This document shows, in pieces, positions 5,936 to 14,015 of a stretch of DNA of 17,653 nucleotides. A model generated the notes under the pieces. That model was not told the origin of the DNA. It saw only the letters and a list, made by a program, of their open reading frames with translations, and did not search any database. The first letter of the stretch is position 1, and the number at the start of each line of letters is the position of its first letter. The translations under genes were made by a program, and so were the position numbers. This DNA comes from Candidatus Bathyarchaeota archaeon. Its GTDB lineage: Archaea; Thermoproteota; Bathyarchaeia; TCS64. The stretch spans positions 1-17,653 of the forward strand of contig JAUWBQ010000014.1 in NCBI GenBank assembly GCA_030601645.1, in the 5' to 3' direction.

Positions 5936-7111
5936 TCAACCACCCAGGAAGCGAGCCGCGATAAGTGCGTACATCTTGGACATGGGGGGGAGCCAGTCCA
6001 ACAGCACGTGTTCGTTCTTCTGGTGGGCGCCCCCCCTCTGTGGCCCCAGATGGAGGCAGGGTATGTCACCCTCTCCAGCGAAGATGTTAGCGTCCGTGAT
6101 CCCGGACGCATATTCATAGTGGGGCTCCACGCCCATCACCTCCCTATACACAGGGTCGAAGACCCGGATGATCTCCTCGTCCTTATCCATGACGTAGGCC
6201 TCATATCTAGGAGGCTTGGTTCTTACCTCGACCTCTGATTGCAGCCCAAGCGTACCGATCAGCCTCTCCATGTCATCTATCGCCGTCTGCACGGTCTCCC
6301 CAGGAACCAGCAGCCTGTTCACTTCGAAGCGGCAACTGGCGGGCACGATGACGGAGTAGATCTCGTAACCCCCCTCAATCTTCAGCGTGCAGTAATTACC
6401 GGTACCGAAATCAGGGTGCTCTTTGAACTCGAGCTTGTCAAGGTTCGTCAAGATCTTACCGGCATCCTCAATCGCGTTTATCCCGAGGTGGGGCCTGAAG
6501 CCGTGAGCCGCCTTCCCTTTCACGTGAACGTCGTAGAGGATTTTACCCGTAATCCCCAGTGGGATGGGTTTTGTCTCATCACCCGGATAGGGCTCGGCCA
6601 AGACGATCGCGTCCACCTTTCCATAATCTGTCTTGAGCATGGCCTTAGCCCCCTTCCCGTAGGCCTCCTCGTCTATGACACCCGAGAATGAAAGCTCCCC
6701 ATTGAAGGGATGCCCGGATTCGACGAACGCCCTGATCATGTCGAGAGTGCAGGCAATCCCCCCCTTCATGTCGCATGCCCCTAGACCGTAGACTCGCCCA
6801 TCCCTGACAACGGGCATGAAAGGATCGGTATCCCAGCCATCGACCACAGGCACTGTGTCGGTGTGCCCGTTGAAGTTGAGCCTCTTCCCGGGTCCATCGC
6901 CCTCCAGCTTGGCGTAGACGTTTGGCCTGCCGGGCTCCACCACCTCAACCTCGCACCTCAGACCCAGAGCCTCCAGCTCCCCCCGCAAGTACTCGGCCAG
7001 CTCCCCTTCCCGCCCCACGACGGAGTTGATGGAGATCATCTCTTGGAGACGTCTCAGCGTGTACCTTTCGTCAAGCTTGGATAGAAGATTCTCAGTCATC
7101 TCGGCTTCCAT
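5936..7111 (-). CDS. M20-family metallopeptidase/deacylase (ArgE/DapE/ACY1/CPG2 type)
   Basis: A 391-residue cytoplasmic amidohydrolase with both parts of the family: a catalytic zinc domain interrupted by a dimerisation domain (about residues 190-300). Catalytic features visible are H83 and D85 in NGHTDTVP, bridging D114 in GLGACDMKGG, the general base E148 with E149 in VIDEEAYGKGAK, E173 in LAEPYPGD, and the last metal ligand H363 in GGAHQKNEHV. The set is complete, so the enzyme should be active. Substrates in this family range from N-acetylornithine and succinyl-diaminopimelate to dipeptides; sequence alone does not decide. No lysine or arginine pathway genes are near. It starts at ATG 7111, with an alternative ATG at 7099, 34 bases after the ligase gene. 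Confidence 0.92.
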   Translation of the reverse strand: MEAEMTENLLSKLDERYTLRRLQEMISINSVVGREGELAEYLRGELEALGLRCEVEVVEPGRPNVYAKLEGDGPGKRLNFNGHTDTVPVVDGWDTDPFMPVVRDGRVYGLGACDMKGGIACTLDMIRAFVESGHPFNGELSFSGVIDEEAYGKGAKAMLKTDYGKVDAIVLAEPYPGDETKPIPLGITGKILYDVHVKGKAAHGFRPHLGINAIEDAGKILTNLDKLEFKEHPDFGTGNYCTLKIEGGYEIYSVIVPASCRFEVNRLLVPGETVQTAIDDMERLIGTLGLQSEVEVRTKPPRYEAYVMDKDEEIIRVFDPVYREVMGVEPHYEYASGITDANIFAGEGDIPCLHLGPQRGGAHQKNEHVLLDWLPPMSKMYALIAARFLGG

Positions 7112-7145
7112 AATGGGTGGTGAAATGGATGCTATAATTCTTGCC

Positions 7146-8897
7146 TCAGAAGGTCTTCATCTGGGCTTTGTACATGTCCACCACCTCGCTCACAAGGGTG
7201 GCGTTCTCTGATGCTTTGTCCTCCCTCCACCTCTGGAAGCGGGGGAACCTGACGGCGATGCCCGAGTCCTTCCTAAGCACGTCGAAGGCCGCGGTGTGGA
7301 CCGGGCTCAGTGTCAGCTCGTCCCCGAGCACCTCCATGACCACCCCTGGGCTGAACCAGACCTCGGCCTCCATCAGAGAGTCCACCCTGGGATGCCTCCC
7401 CTCGTGCCGATACTCCTCCAACATCTTGGGGATGTTCGCCAGATCCTCATCGGTGAAACCGGATCCCACCTTGCATATGGTCCTGAACACATCCTCCTCG
7501 TGGTCGTAGACTGCGCCGAGCAGTGAGCCATAGCTCCCAGCCCGCCTCCCCCGTCCATGGAAGGCGCCTACCACTACCAGATCGACCGTATCCACCATCT
7601 TGCTCTGGTAGCTGGCCTTAAGCTTCACCCAGAGCCAAGATCTAGCCCCAGCCCGATAAATGGAGTCCTCGGCTGTGGACTTCACTATCAGCCCCTCTGT
7701 CCCCTCCGACAGGGCCTCTTCGAAGAAGTCGTACAGCTCCGTAACATCGGATGTAACCATAGACCTGACAGGCTTGTACCGCTCGGTTTCCTCGATGATA
7801 TCGCTGAGCCTTTGTCTGCGGACTGGATAGGGCTTCACCGTGAGGTCCTCGCCGTCGGCGTAAAGGCACTCGAACAGGAAGACTGCGATCGGGAGTTTTT
7901 CCATCATCTCCTCGATCCTGTACTTCCTCCTGCGCTGCATCAATGTCTGGAAGGGCTTCATCGCCCCTGTCTCCGGATCTATGGCGACGGCTTCTCCCTC
8001 TAGGATTGCCTCCTCCGCCCTCACAAGGTCGAGGGTCATCTCCACAGCGTCTGGGTACATCCGGGTTATGTTCTCCAACCGTCTGGAGAAGATCTGGACA
8101 TCGTCGCCTTTCTTGTGGATCTGGAACCTTTCCCCGTCTAGCTTGTACTCGGCAGAGCAGCTCACAAGCTTTTCGATTATCTCCTCGGGTGTAGACAGAC
8201 GCTGCGCCAACATCATCCTGATGGGTTTACCTACAACCACGTGGACATCCTGCAGAGCACCGAGCCCGTCCTCCGCGAGGGTACGGGCGACATACCCGAG
8301 GTCGCTGGTAAGGTTGTATGCCCTCTCAAGCTTTCCACGATTCCCTGCAGATCCTGTGTACCCGAGGGCCAATGCGTCGAGAATCGTCATGTCCCCGACC
8401 CCCAGCCTCAGGGCCCCGTCAACCGTCCTCGCGAGGTATCGGGCTCCAACTGGAGAGATGTTGACCATCGCAGTAACGAGCCTGTCGACCTTTCGCCCGC
8501 TACTGCCTTTCCCCGATTCTTTTGCGATCAAATCTAGGGTCTTGTAGATGTCGGAGACGGTGAGCTGCTTGGACCCAAGCATGGCCTGACGCTTTCCCTT
8601 GAGGGTGCTCTCTGCCGCCAAGCCGATGTCTCCCTTCTCCGCCAGAACGGCCTCCACATCAGCCTTTTGAAGCCCGGAGGCCTGGACGATTGTGTCGATG
8701 ATCATCCTCTCCGCCATCCCTATCTCTGGCTCCCCTTTCCAATCTGGGTGGATCTTTCCCTGGGTGAGATAGATGACCTTCTCTAGCTCGTCGGGCTTGG
8801 CATCCCTGAGAAGGTCGGCGAGGATGCCGGTCATCTCCAGCCTCTTGGGTGTAGCCTCTAGACGCTCATAGGTCTCAATAAGGGTGGCATAGAGCAT
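7146..8897 (-). CDS. lig: ATP-dependent DNA ligase
   Basis: A 583-residue enzyme of the archaeal DNA ligase I type, which seals nicks in replication and repair. The N-terminal 220 residues are the all-helical DNA-binding domain (LEATPKRLEMTGILADLL; RLGVGDMTILDALA). The nucleotidyltransferase domain holds motif I with the AMP-accepting lysine K252 in YKLDGERFQ, motif III-type residues in AIFLEC-like IAVFLFECLYADG, LEGEAVAID, motif IV in EGLIVKS, and motif V in WLWVKLKASY. The C-terminal OB domain ends in AVRFPRFQRWREDK, the usual motif VI ending. Length and motifs are normal. It is 53 bases downstream of an unknown HExxH protein gene and 34 bases upstream of the M20 gene, so the genes are probably cotranscribed. 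No Shine-Dalgarno is seen before ATG. Confidence 0.97.
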   Translation of the reverse strand: MLYATLIETYERLEATPKRLEMTGILADLLRDAKPDELEKVIYLTQGKIHPDWKGEPEIGMAERMIIDTIVQASGLQKADVEAVLAEKGDIGLAAESTLKGKRQAMLGSKQLTVSDIYKTLDLIAKESGKGSSGRKVDRLVTAMVNISPVGARYLARTVDGALRLGVGDMTILDALALGYTGSAGNRGKLERAYNLTSDLGYVARTLAEDGLGALQDVHVVVGKPIRMMLAQRLSTPEEIIEKLVSCSAEYKLDGERFQIHKKGDDVQIFSRRLENITRMYPDAVEMTLDLVRAEEAILEGEAVAIDPETGAMKPFQTLMQRRRKYRIEEMMEKLPIAVFLFECLYADGEDLTVKPYPVRRQRLSDIIEETERYKPVRSMVTSDVTELYDFFEEALSEGTEGLIVKSTAEDSIYRAGARSWLWVKLKASYQSKMVDTVDLVVVGAFHGRGRRAGSYGSLLGAVYDHEEDVFRTICKVGSGFTDEDLANIPKMLEEYRHEGRHPRVDSLMEAEVWFSPGVVMEVLGDELTLSPVHTAAFDVLRKDSGIAVRFPRFQRWREDKASENATLVSEVVDMYKAQMKTF

Positions 8898-8950
8898 CTT
8901 GAATCAAAAACCTGTAACGCACCACGAGTATAAACCTGTTCTGCAAGACT

Positions 8951-9697
8951 TCAGACAGTGTACCTGCAGACGGCCCTTTTACCGATGCTCGATGACTCCA
9001 TCAGGGCGTCGATGAGACAGTATTCTCCCATCTGCTCGATGATACCCTCGAAGATGTACCTCGTATCTTTCTCCCTCTCGATCCTGGTGAGAAGATTGGG
9101 GGGGAAGAAATCGTTCTGCATATGGTCCCAGACAAAGTCGAGCTTGGGGAATCCCCTGTGCCTGAGGACGACATACGCCCTGTAGTGGGTGATCATGTCG
9201 ACGTACTGCATCGCCCATAGACCGGCTAGATCGTCGTAAGACCCGATGCCGCAGCGGTCATCGCTCCCCTCTATGATCTTCATACCCTTCACAAGCTTGT
9301 CCTTGTGATCGTCGAGGATATGATCCCTAGTCGCCGTGAACATCTGGTCCCCGCCTACATGGTCGTCGGCGTGGATCACCTCGTGAGTGGCCGTGTAATA
9401 CGCCAATGTCTCGGGCACCTCGGGGATATTGAGGGGCCTGTCGCAGAAGGGAATCCTGCTGTCGAGGGTGATGCTCGCCGGAGGATCGAAGGCTCCATAG
9501 GCCATATGGTACAACCCTACGCATTTCCTTAGCAGGTGCCTCGCAAAGAACCTCCCAGTTATCAAAAGTTCACGGGTGTGGTCCAGGTGTAGACATATCG
9601 GCAGATCGAGTTTTTCCTGGGCCTCGGCGATTAGCCCAATGGAGTCGAAGACGAGCCTCCGCACGTCTTCGGAGGTCAGCTCTCTCCGCCTTAACAA
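8951..9697 (-). CDS. Unknown protein with a HExxH zincin-like motif, 248 aa
   Basis: I do not recognise the family. The most striking feature is TATHEVIHADDHVGGD, with HEVIH at residues 105-109 and a further D112 and H113, a pattern like the zinc site of minimal metalloproteases (zincins). The motif sits in a predicted helix (LAYYTATHEVIHA), as expected. Other clustered conserved-looking residues are LHLDH (36-40), DHILDDH (125-131), a DD at 156-157 and DHMQNDFFPP (191-200). No signal peptide or membrane span is seen, so it should be cytoplasmic. It opens a minus-strand group followed by DNA ligase. The only upstream start in frame is TTG 9697, since a TAA lies five codons before it. An AAATTTAA box about 30 bases upstream makes a leaderless start likely. 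Confidence 0.72.
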   Translation of the reverse strand: MLRRRELTSEDVRRLVFDSIGLIAEAQEKLDLPICLHLDHTRELLITGRFFARHLLRKCVGLYHMAYGAFDPPASITLDSRIPFCDRPLNIPEVPETLAYYTATHEVIHADDHVGGDQMFTATRDHILDDHKDKLVKGMKIIEGSDDRCGIGSYDDLAGLWAMQYVDMITHYRAYVVLRHRGFPKLDFVWDHMQNDFFPPNLLTRIEREKDTRYIFEGIIEQMGEYCLIDALMESSSIGKRAVCRYTV

Positions 9698-9725
9698 GCT
9701 GTATCTGATGAGTTACGAAGGATTC

Positions 9726-9733
9726 AAATTTAA
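9726..9733 (-). promoter_or_regulatory. Predicted TATA box for the HExxH-ligase-M20-Trbp gene group
   Basis: AAATTTAA lies 29-36 bases upstream of the TTG start of the first gene, the spacing expected of an archaeal promoter giving a leaderless mRNA. No ribosome-binding site is present between it and the TTG. Confidence 0.4.
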
Positions 9734-9851
9734 GGGAAGTGGTGTAATAAAGGTCTACAACATAAACCTTTCGATAATTCTTCTCGAAAAAATCATTATA
9801 ACGTTTAAATTTTCCATCTGTCAAATAACTGTAAATTATAACTGAGTTGCA

Positions 9852-10202
9852 GTGATTATTGTCCGCTTCTCCCCATGGGCTATAGAGAAACCCCTATTTT
9901 ATCAACTTTCATTTAGGTGTGTGGTGTGTAAAACGACAGATCAATTGTTCAATGGAGAGCGGGCGTTCAAGGATCTCGAAATGCTGGCAGTTGAGATAGG
10001 GCCACGACCCGGGGGAAGCGAAGCCGAGGATAAGGCTGTCGAATATATCGCTTCTGAGTTCGAGTCCCTCGGCCTTGAGACCTCCGTACAGGAATTCGCA
10101 ATATCATCAGGAATGGTGGTTTCCAAACGTCTCGAAGTTGTAGAACCCTTCGAAGAGGAGATCAAGAAATACTACAAGGATCGCCTAAGAACACCCCCGT
10201 AA
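9852..10202 (+). pseudogene. Truncated M28-family peptidase, N-terminal fragment
   Basis: From about 9950 the frame reads GERAFKDLEMLAVEIGPRPG, then SEAEDKAVEYIASEFESLGL and a QEF strand. This is the N-terminal signature of archaeal M28 aminopeptidases that precedes the protease-associated domain. After LEVVEPFEEEIKKYYKD the frame ends, and none of the zinc ligands or catalytic residues of M28 follow in any frame up to the pilin gene. The full family members are several hundred residues long, so most of the gene is gone. The first 31 codons from GTG 9852 (with Trp, Cys and Phe scattered) look like upstream DNA rather than protein; TTG 9945 or GTG 9921/9924 could be the old start. T-rich DNA follows at 10215-10253. 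Confidence 0.65.
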
Positions 10203-10366
10203 AGGCATACGACTTCTTTTTCACTCTATTTTGTAGATTTTTCCCCTTTTTTTATTGATATTACATCTGTTCGACTACTCTAGTCTTCAGAACAGGTTCC
10301 TTGTTATGGACCATTTCTGTAGATCTGGACTACACACAAAGTATGATATCCGGGCTGGGAGCCCCC

Positions 10367-10942
10367 ATGTATGGGGTTCGAAAAGTGGTTAGACCCATAG
10401 ATAGAAAGAGAGGACTGAGTGCAGTCGTATCCACGCTGATATTGCTGGTTGTAACGATACTACTCACAGGCGTCGTGACTTACTATGCTACCAACGTAAC
10501 GACAGTGAGAACCGAGACCGAAGAGGTGCAGATCTCAAAGGCCCACATCTGGGTGAACACCACCGGCGCAGTCGGTACGTTCAAGATCCAGAACCTTGGA
10601 GGCAAGGACATTCTCTTCGACAAGATCCATATCAGGGGAGTGGAGGAGCCTTGGACTGACGTCTACTTCTACAGGGTGCCAAGTGGAGAGGTCATAAATG
10701 GCGACATGAATCGTACGACCTACGAGGACCTAGATACCGCCTTAGAAACAATCGATGGCAAAGTTTACAATCGATCTACCGCAGACATTCCGTTGATCTC
10801 CGGTGGCGAGATATTAATCTACATCAAGGGCCCGGACAACGTCCAGATGGACGACATCGGTACAACCGTCAGCATATCGATATTCACGGCGAACGCTCAG
10901 TACATAACGGAGTGCAACGTCGAGTCAGGCACCGATCAGTGA
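10367..10942 (+). CDS. Type IV pilin-like (archaellin-related) secreted protein
   Basis: A 191-residue protein with a class III signal peptide: a positively charged leader ending in RKRG (residues 13-16), cleavage expected after G16, then LSAVVSTLILLVVTILLTGV, the hydrophobic helix that packs in the filament core. The rest is a beta-rich domain with NTT, NVT, NRT and NRS sequons, consistent with an exposed, possibly N-glycosylated surface protein. The start at ATG 10367 is favoured by GGGAG 5 bases upstream and by leader length; frames from TTG 10301 or ATG 10343 would lengthen the leader. The predicted peptidase is a PibD/FlaK homologue elsewhere in the genome. No secretion ATPase or membrane platform gene is adjacent. 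The winged-helix gene follows after 51 bases. Confidence 0.85.
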   Translation: MYGVRKVVRPIDRKRGLSAVVSTLILLVVTILLTGVVTYYATNVTTVRTETEEVQISKAHIWVNTTGAVGTFKIQNLGGKDILFDKIHIRGVEEPWTDVYFYRVPSGEVINGDMNRTTYEDLDTALETIDGKVYNRSTADIPLISGGEILIYIKGPDNVQMDDIGTTVSISIFTANAQYITECNVESGTDQ

Positions 10943-10993
10943 TCGGAAGGCTGGCTACGTTGCCTACCAAAGAACAGTATCTGGAGGACTAGG

Positions 10994-11284
10994 ATGTCTC
11001 CTAGAAGATCGCAGCTGGAAATCAGGTTGAACATACTATCCGCCGTCAAAGACGGGGTGGACAAGCCCACCCGCATAATGTACGCCGCCAACATGTCCTG
11101 GAAACCAGTCCAGAAGATACTGTCCCACCTGGTGGAACAAGGCCTCCTTGAAGTGAGGATAAACACAGAGAGCAGACAGTCCAAGAGACGATACGTGCTA
11201 ACCGACAAGGGCGCCAATGTGCTCGACTACTTCGAGAAAGCCAAGGAGATCCTGCCTCTCGAAGGAGTTTACGCAGGAGACTAA
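10994..11284 (+). CDS. Winged helix-turn-helix transcription regulator, 96 aa
   Basis: A compact archaeal wHTH protein. Residues 7-60 give the helix-turn-helix (RLNILSAVKDG, TRIMYAANMSWKPVQKILSH, LVEQGLLEV) and residues 60-75 the wing (INTESRQSKRRYVLTDKG), followed by a C-terminal helix LDYFEKAKEIL that probably forms an antiparallel coiled-coil dimer. This matches the single-domain, SSO10a-like/HTH_45 group, abundant in Bathyarchaeia and Thaumarchaeota. The start is supported by GGAGG 6 bases before the ATG. It lies 51 bases after the pilin gene on the same strand and may control it; that is inference from position only. Confidence 0.88.
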   Translation: MSPRRSQLEIRLNILSAVKDGVDKPTRIMYAANMSWKPVQKILSHLVEQGLLEVRINTESRQSKRRYVLTDKGANVLDYFEKAKEILPLEGVYAGD

Positions 11285-11293
11285 CCTCCCAAA

Positions 11294-11300
11294 TTTTTTT
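11294..11300 (+). terminator. U-tract terminator after the winged-helix gene
   Basis: A run of seven T lies about 10 bases after the TAA. In archaea a T-run without a hairpin is enough to end transcription. It closes the pilin and winged-helix unit in the convergent gap before glcD. Confidence 0.45.
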
Positions 11301-11411
11301 ACAATATTTTTAAATTACACGAAGCTCGTTGTTAGTTCTAATTTAGCTAATAAACATCCATTGACTTTACCAATAACATGCACAATACTTCTTCTAACAG
11401 CATTTTTATAG

Positions 11412-11417
11412 AAAAAA
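11412..11417 (-). terminator. U-tract terminator after the glcD-like gene
   Basis: Six A on the plus strand, six T in the minus-strand transcript, begin five bases after the stop codon of the FAD oxidase gene. This is the expected end of the etfB-etfA-glcD unit. Confidence 0.4.
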
Positions 11418-11421
11418 GATC

Positions 11422-12822
11422 TTAGAGGTCGAAGACCTTCCTTGGATTGAGGATGTTAGTGGGGTCGAAGACTCGTTTGATGGCTTTCATGAGTTCGACC
11501 TGGGTCTCGCCAACTTGGAGATGAAGATATTGTTTCTTTGTATAGCCGACGCCGTGCTCTCCTGATATGGTCCCCCCCACGCCGAGGGCTATGTCAATGA
11601 GTTCACCTATGACTGCCTCCAGAGTTTTCTGCCATTGGTCATCGCTGAGATCTCCTTTCGCTATTATGCTGTGTATGTTCCCGTCGCCCGCGTGACCGAT
11701 GTTCGAGATGATGACCCCATGTCGCTCCGCCACCTTTTCCGCCCCTTCGATGTAGTCGGGTATCCGGCTCCGGGGAACGCATGAATCCACCTCGTCTATC
11801 TCCCAGAAGGCTTTGTACGCGTCGAAGAGGCATTTCCTCGCCTCCCAGAGCTGTTGCTGCCTAGACTCGGTGTCCGCAACGAATGCGTCGACGGCGCCCA
11901 TCTCGATGCAGACCTCTCCCACGGTCTCCATCTGGGACTCCACCTCCTCCTCGCTGTTCCCCTCAACGCCTATCAGGAGGTAAGCGGGATGGCTGTTGTC
12001 AGGAAGGCTCCGTCCCAGGTATTTTTCGGCAACGAGCACCGCGTGGTTGGGCATGTATTCGATGGCGAAGGGCACCACCTTCCTACGGATGATCTCCGAG
12101 ACCGCGTTGGCAGCCGCCCTCGTGGACTCGAAGGGTATGAACATCAATGCCGTGTTCCGCGGCTTGGGGACCAGCCTAAGGGTAGCCTTGGTCACGATGG
12201 CCAACGTCCCCTCGGAGCCTATGATGATATCCTTGAGGCTATAGGCTGTGGAGTCCTTCACGACTTTGCCGCCGAGCCGAATCACCTCGCCGTCAGGCAG
12301 GACCGCCTCAAGTCCTTGTACGAAGTCTCTGGTCACGCCGTACTTCATGCCCCTGACGCCCCCCGCGTTGGTCGAGATGTTACCCCCGAGGCTTCCCGAC
12401 TCTTGCCCGGGATCAGGGGGATACAATAGTCCGAGCTTCTCTGTCTCGGCGTGGAGGTCCATGATAAGGACTCCAGGCTCGACCACAGCCATCAGGCTCT
12501 CCTGGTCGATCTCGAGGATGCGATTCATGCGTTCAAGGCTCAGGGCAATCCCGCCCTGAACCGGGAGGGAGCCGCCGCTCAGCCCCGTCCTCGAGCCTTG
12601 GGGCGTGACGGGGATCCGCTCTGCGTGTGCGAGCGCCATGATGGACGAGACTTCTTGGGTGCTCACGGGCCTCACTACGATCTCAGGGGGGTAGGGAGGC
12701 TCAAGGCTCTCGTCTATCCCATGTTTCTCAAGATCCTCCGCGGAGTCTGAGACGTTATTCACGCCTACGATTTCCTCAAGCTTCCTCCGGATCTCAGGCG
12801 TCACCTTGCCGTATTCATCCAT
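11422..12822 (-). CDS. glcD: FAD-linked 2-hydroxyacid dehydrogenase (GlcD/LctD-like)
   Basis: A 466-residue flavoprotein of the VAO/PCMH type. Residues about 40-220 bind FAD: VVRPVSTQEVSSIMALAHAE, PQGSRTGLSGG (74-84), PPDPGQESGSLGGN (135-148) and DIIIGSEGTLAIVTKATLRL. The C-terminal FAD-oxidase domain carries HAGDGNIHSI, whose histidines bind the active-site metal in LctD-type enzymes, and SGEHGVGYTKK near the end. It should oxidise a 2-hydroxyacid such as lactate or glycolate and pass electrons to EtfAB. Its ATG overlaps the end of etfA by 8 bases, so translation is coupled, and GGGAG/AAGGAG lies before it. The order etfB-etfA-glcD is that of lctB-lctC-lctD in acetogens. The exact substrate is not fixed by the sequence, and no permease or racemase gene is adjacent. 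Confidence 0.92.
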   Translation of the reverse strand: MDEYGKVTPEIRRKLEEIVGVNNVSDSAEDLEKHGIDESLEPPYPPEIVVRPVSTQEVSSIMALAHAERIPVTPQGSRTGLSGGSLPVQGGIALSLERMNRILEIDQESLMAVVEPGVLIMDLHAETEKLGLLYPPDPGQESGSLGGNISTNAGGVRGMKYGVTRDFVQGLEAVLPDGEVIRLGGKVVKDSTAYSLKDIIIGSEGTLAIVTKATLRLVPKPRNTALMFIPFESTRAAANAVSEIIRRKVVPFAIEYMPNHAVLVAEKYLGRSLPDNSHPAYLLIGVEGNSEEEVESQMETVGEVCIEMGAVDAFVADTESRQQQLWEARKCLFDAYKAFWEIDEVDSCVPRSRIPDYIEGAEKVAERHGVIISNIGHAGDGNIHSIIAKGDLSDDQWQKTLEAVIGELIDIALGVGGTISGEHGVGYTKKQYLHLQVGETQVELMKAIKRVFDPTNILNPRKVFDL

Positions 12823-14014
12823 TCTCCTTGTGCTCCCTGATCTTTTCTATGAGGTGGGGGATAACTTCGTAGAGGTCGCCGACTGCCCCGAGGGAGGATA
12901 CGCCGAAGATGGGTGCATCTGGGTCCTTGTTGATGGCGATGATCACGTCTGAGGTCTTCATACCGGCGAGGTGTTGCACCGCTCCCGAGATGCCGCACGC
13001 CATGTACAGCTTCGGTCGGACTGTTCGCCCGCTGAGGCCCACCTGGTGGCGATACTCCATCCAACCCTCGTCCACCGTCGGCCTGCTCGCGCCGACCGCT
13101 CCCCCCAAGGCCTTGGCCAGCTCCCGGATCACCTCGAACCCCTTCGGCTCACCGAGGCCTTTCCCCCCTGAGACGACGATGTCGGCGTCTACTATGCTCA
13201 CCGCTTCCGGGGCGGGTTGGAAGTCGATGATCTTGACCCTGTCGGGTATACTGCTCATGTCAACCGCTTTTTTGATTATCTCCGCTCTTCTGGAGGGATC
13301 CCTCTCGGCCTCCCTCATCACCTTGTACCTGACGGTGGCCATCTGGGGCCTTCTGTTGGTACAGATGATGGTGGCCATGATGTTGCCCCCGTAAGCCGGC
13401 CGCGTCTGGAGGAGCAGCCTTGTCTTGTGGTCTATGTCCAGGCCGGTGCAGTCAGCCGTCAATCCCGTTTCGAGGCAGGCGGCCACCTTCGGTCCCAAGG
13501 ATCTACCGATGGCGGTTGCCCCGATGAGGAAGATGCCCGGCTTCTCCTCCCTTACGAGTTCCTCCAGCAGAGCAGAGTAGGGGTCGTCTCTAAAAACTTC
13601 AAGGGCTGGGTCAGAGTACACGAATACCTTGTCGGTGCCCCTGAACGCCAACTCCACAGCGCCTTCGTCAACGTCTTTCCCTATAACAACTGCGTATAGA
13701 TCTTCCCCCAGCTGATCGGCAAGTTCTCGTCCTTTCCCGAGGAGCTCGTAGGCTACGGGGTGGACCACCCCTCCCCTCTGTTCGGCATAGACGAGGACGC
13801 CCTTGTATTCGGATGTATCGTCTTCCTTCTCGGTCTCTTTTATTGTTATGGCATCCTCAGGACAAGCCTCGACGCACGCCCCGCATAGGCGGCATTCGTC
13901 GAGAATGACAGGGTAGCCGTTCTCCATCTCGATGGCTGCGAAGGGGCAGGCGGTGACGCAGAGGCTGCAGCCGGTGCATTTTTCTTTTTCAACGGTTATC
14001 GGTAGCTCGCTCAC
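12815..14014 (-). CDS. etfA: Electron transfer flavoprotein alpha subunit with N-terminal 2[4Fe-4S] ferredoxin
   Basis: The 399-residue protein begins with a bacterial-type ferredoxin: C13, C16, C19, C23 (CTGCSLCVTACP) and C41, C44, C47, C51 (CRLCGACVEACP), both clusters complete. Then follows the ETF alpha N-domain (GVLVYAEQRGGVVHPVAYEL, about 70-260) and the C-terminal FAD domain with SGGKGLG, VGASRPTVDEGWMEYRHQVG, KLYMACGISGAVQHLAGM and IIAINKDPDAPIF. The fused ferredoxin is the arrangement of LctC, where it gives an entry for low-potential electrons. It starts at GTG one base after the etfB stop; a perfect GGTGATC ribosome-binding site (plus-strand 14019-14025) inside the end of etfB sets this start. 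It acts as a heterodimer with EtfB in the cytoplasm. Confidence 0.95.
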   Translation of the reverse strand: MSELPITVEKEKCTGCSLCVTACPFAAIEMENGYPVILDECRLCGACVEACPEDAITIKETEKEDDTSEYKGVLVYAEQRGGVVHPVAYELLGKGRELADQLGEDLYAVVIGKDVDEGAVELAFRGTDKVFVYSDPALEVFRDDPYSALLEELVREEKPGIFLIGATAIGRSLGPKVAACLETGLTADCTGLDIDHKTRLLLQTRPAYGGNIMATIICTNRRPQMATVRYKVMREAERDPSRRAEIIKKAVDMSSIPDRVKIIDFQPAPEAVSIVDADIVVSGGKGLGEPKGFEVIRELAKALGGAVGASRPTVDEGWMEYRHQVGLSGRTVRPKLYMACGISGAVQHLAGMKTSDVIIAINKDPDAPIFGVSSLGAVGDLYEVIPHLIEKIREHKENG

Positions 14015-14015
14015 C

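Noticed and set aside
7981..8547. Open frame of 188 codons on the plus strand across the DNA ligase gene
   Set aside because: Antisense to conserved ligase domains; Ser/Arg/Pro-rich, with no domain pattern.
11854..12429. Open frame of 191 codons on the plus strand across the FAD oxidase gene
   Set aside because: Antisense to the FAD-binding domain; composition is typical of a shadow frame.
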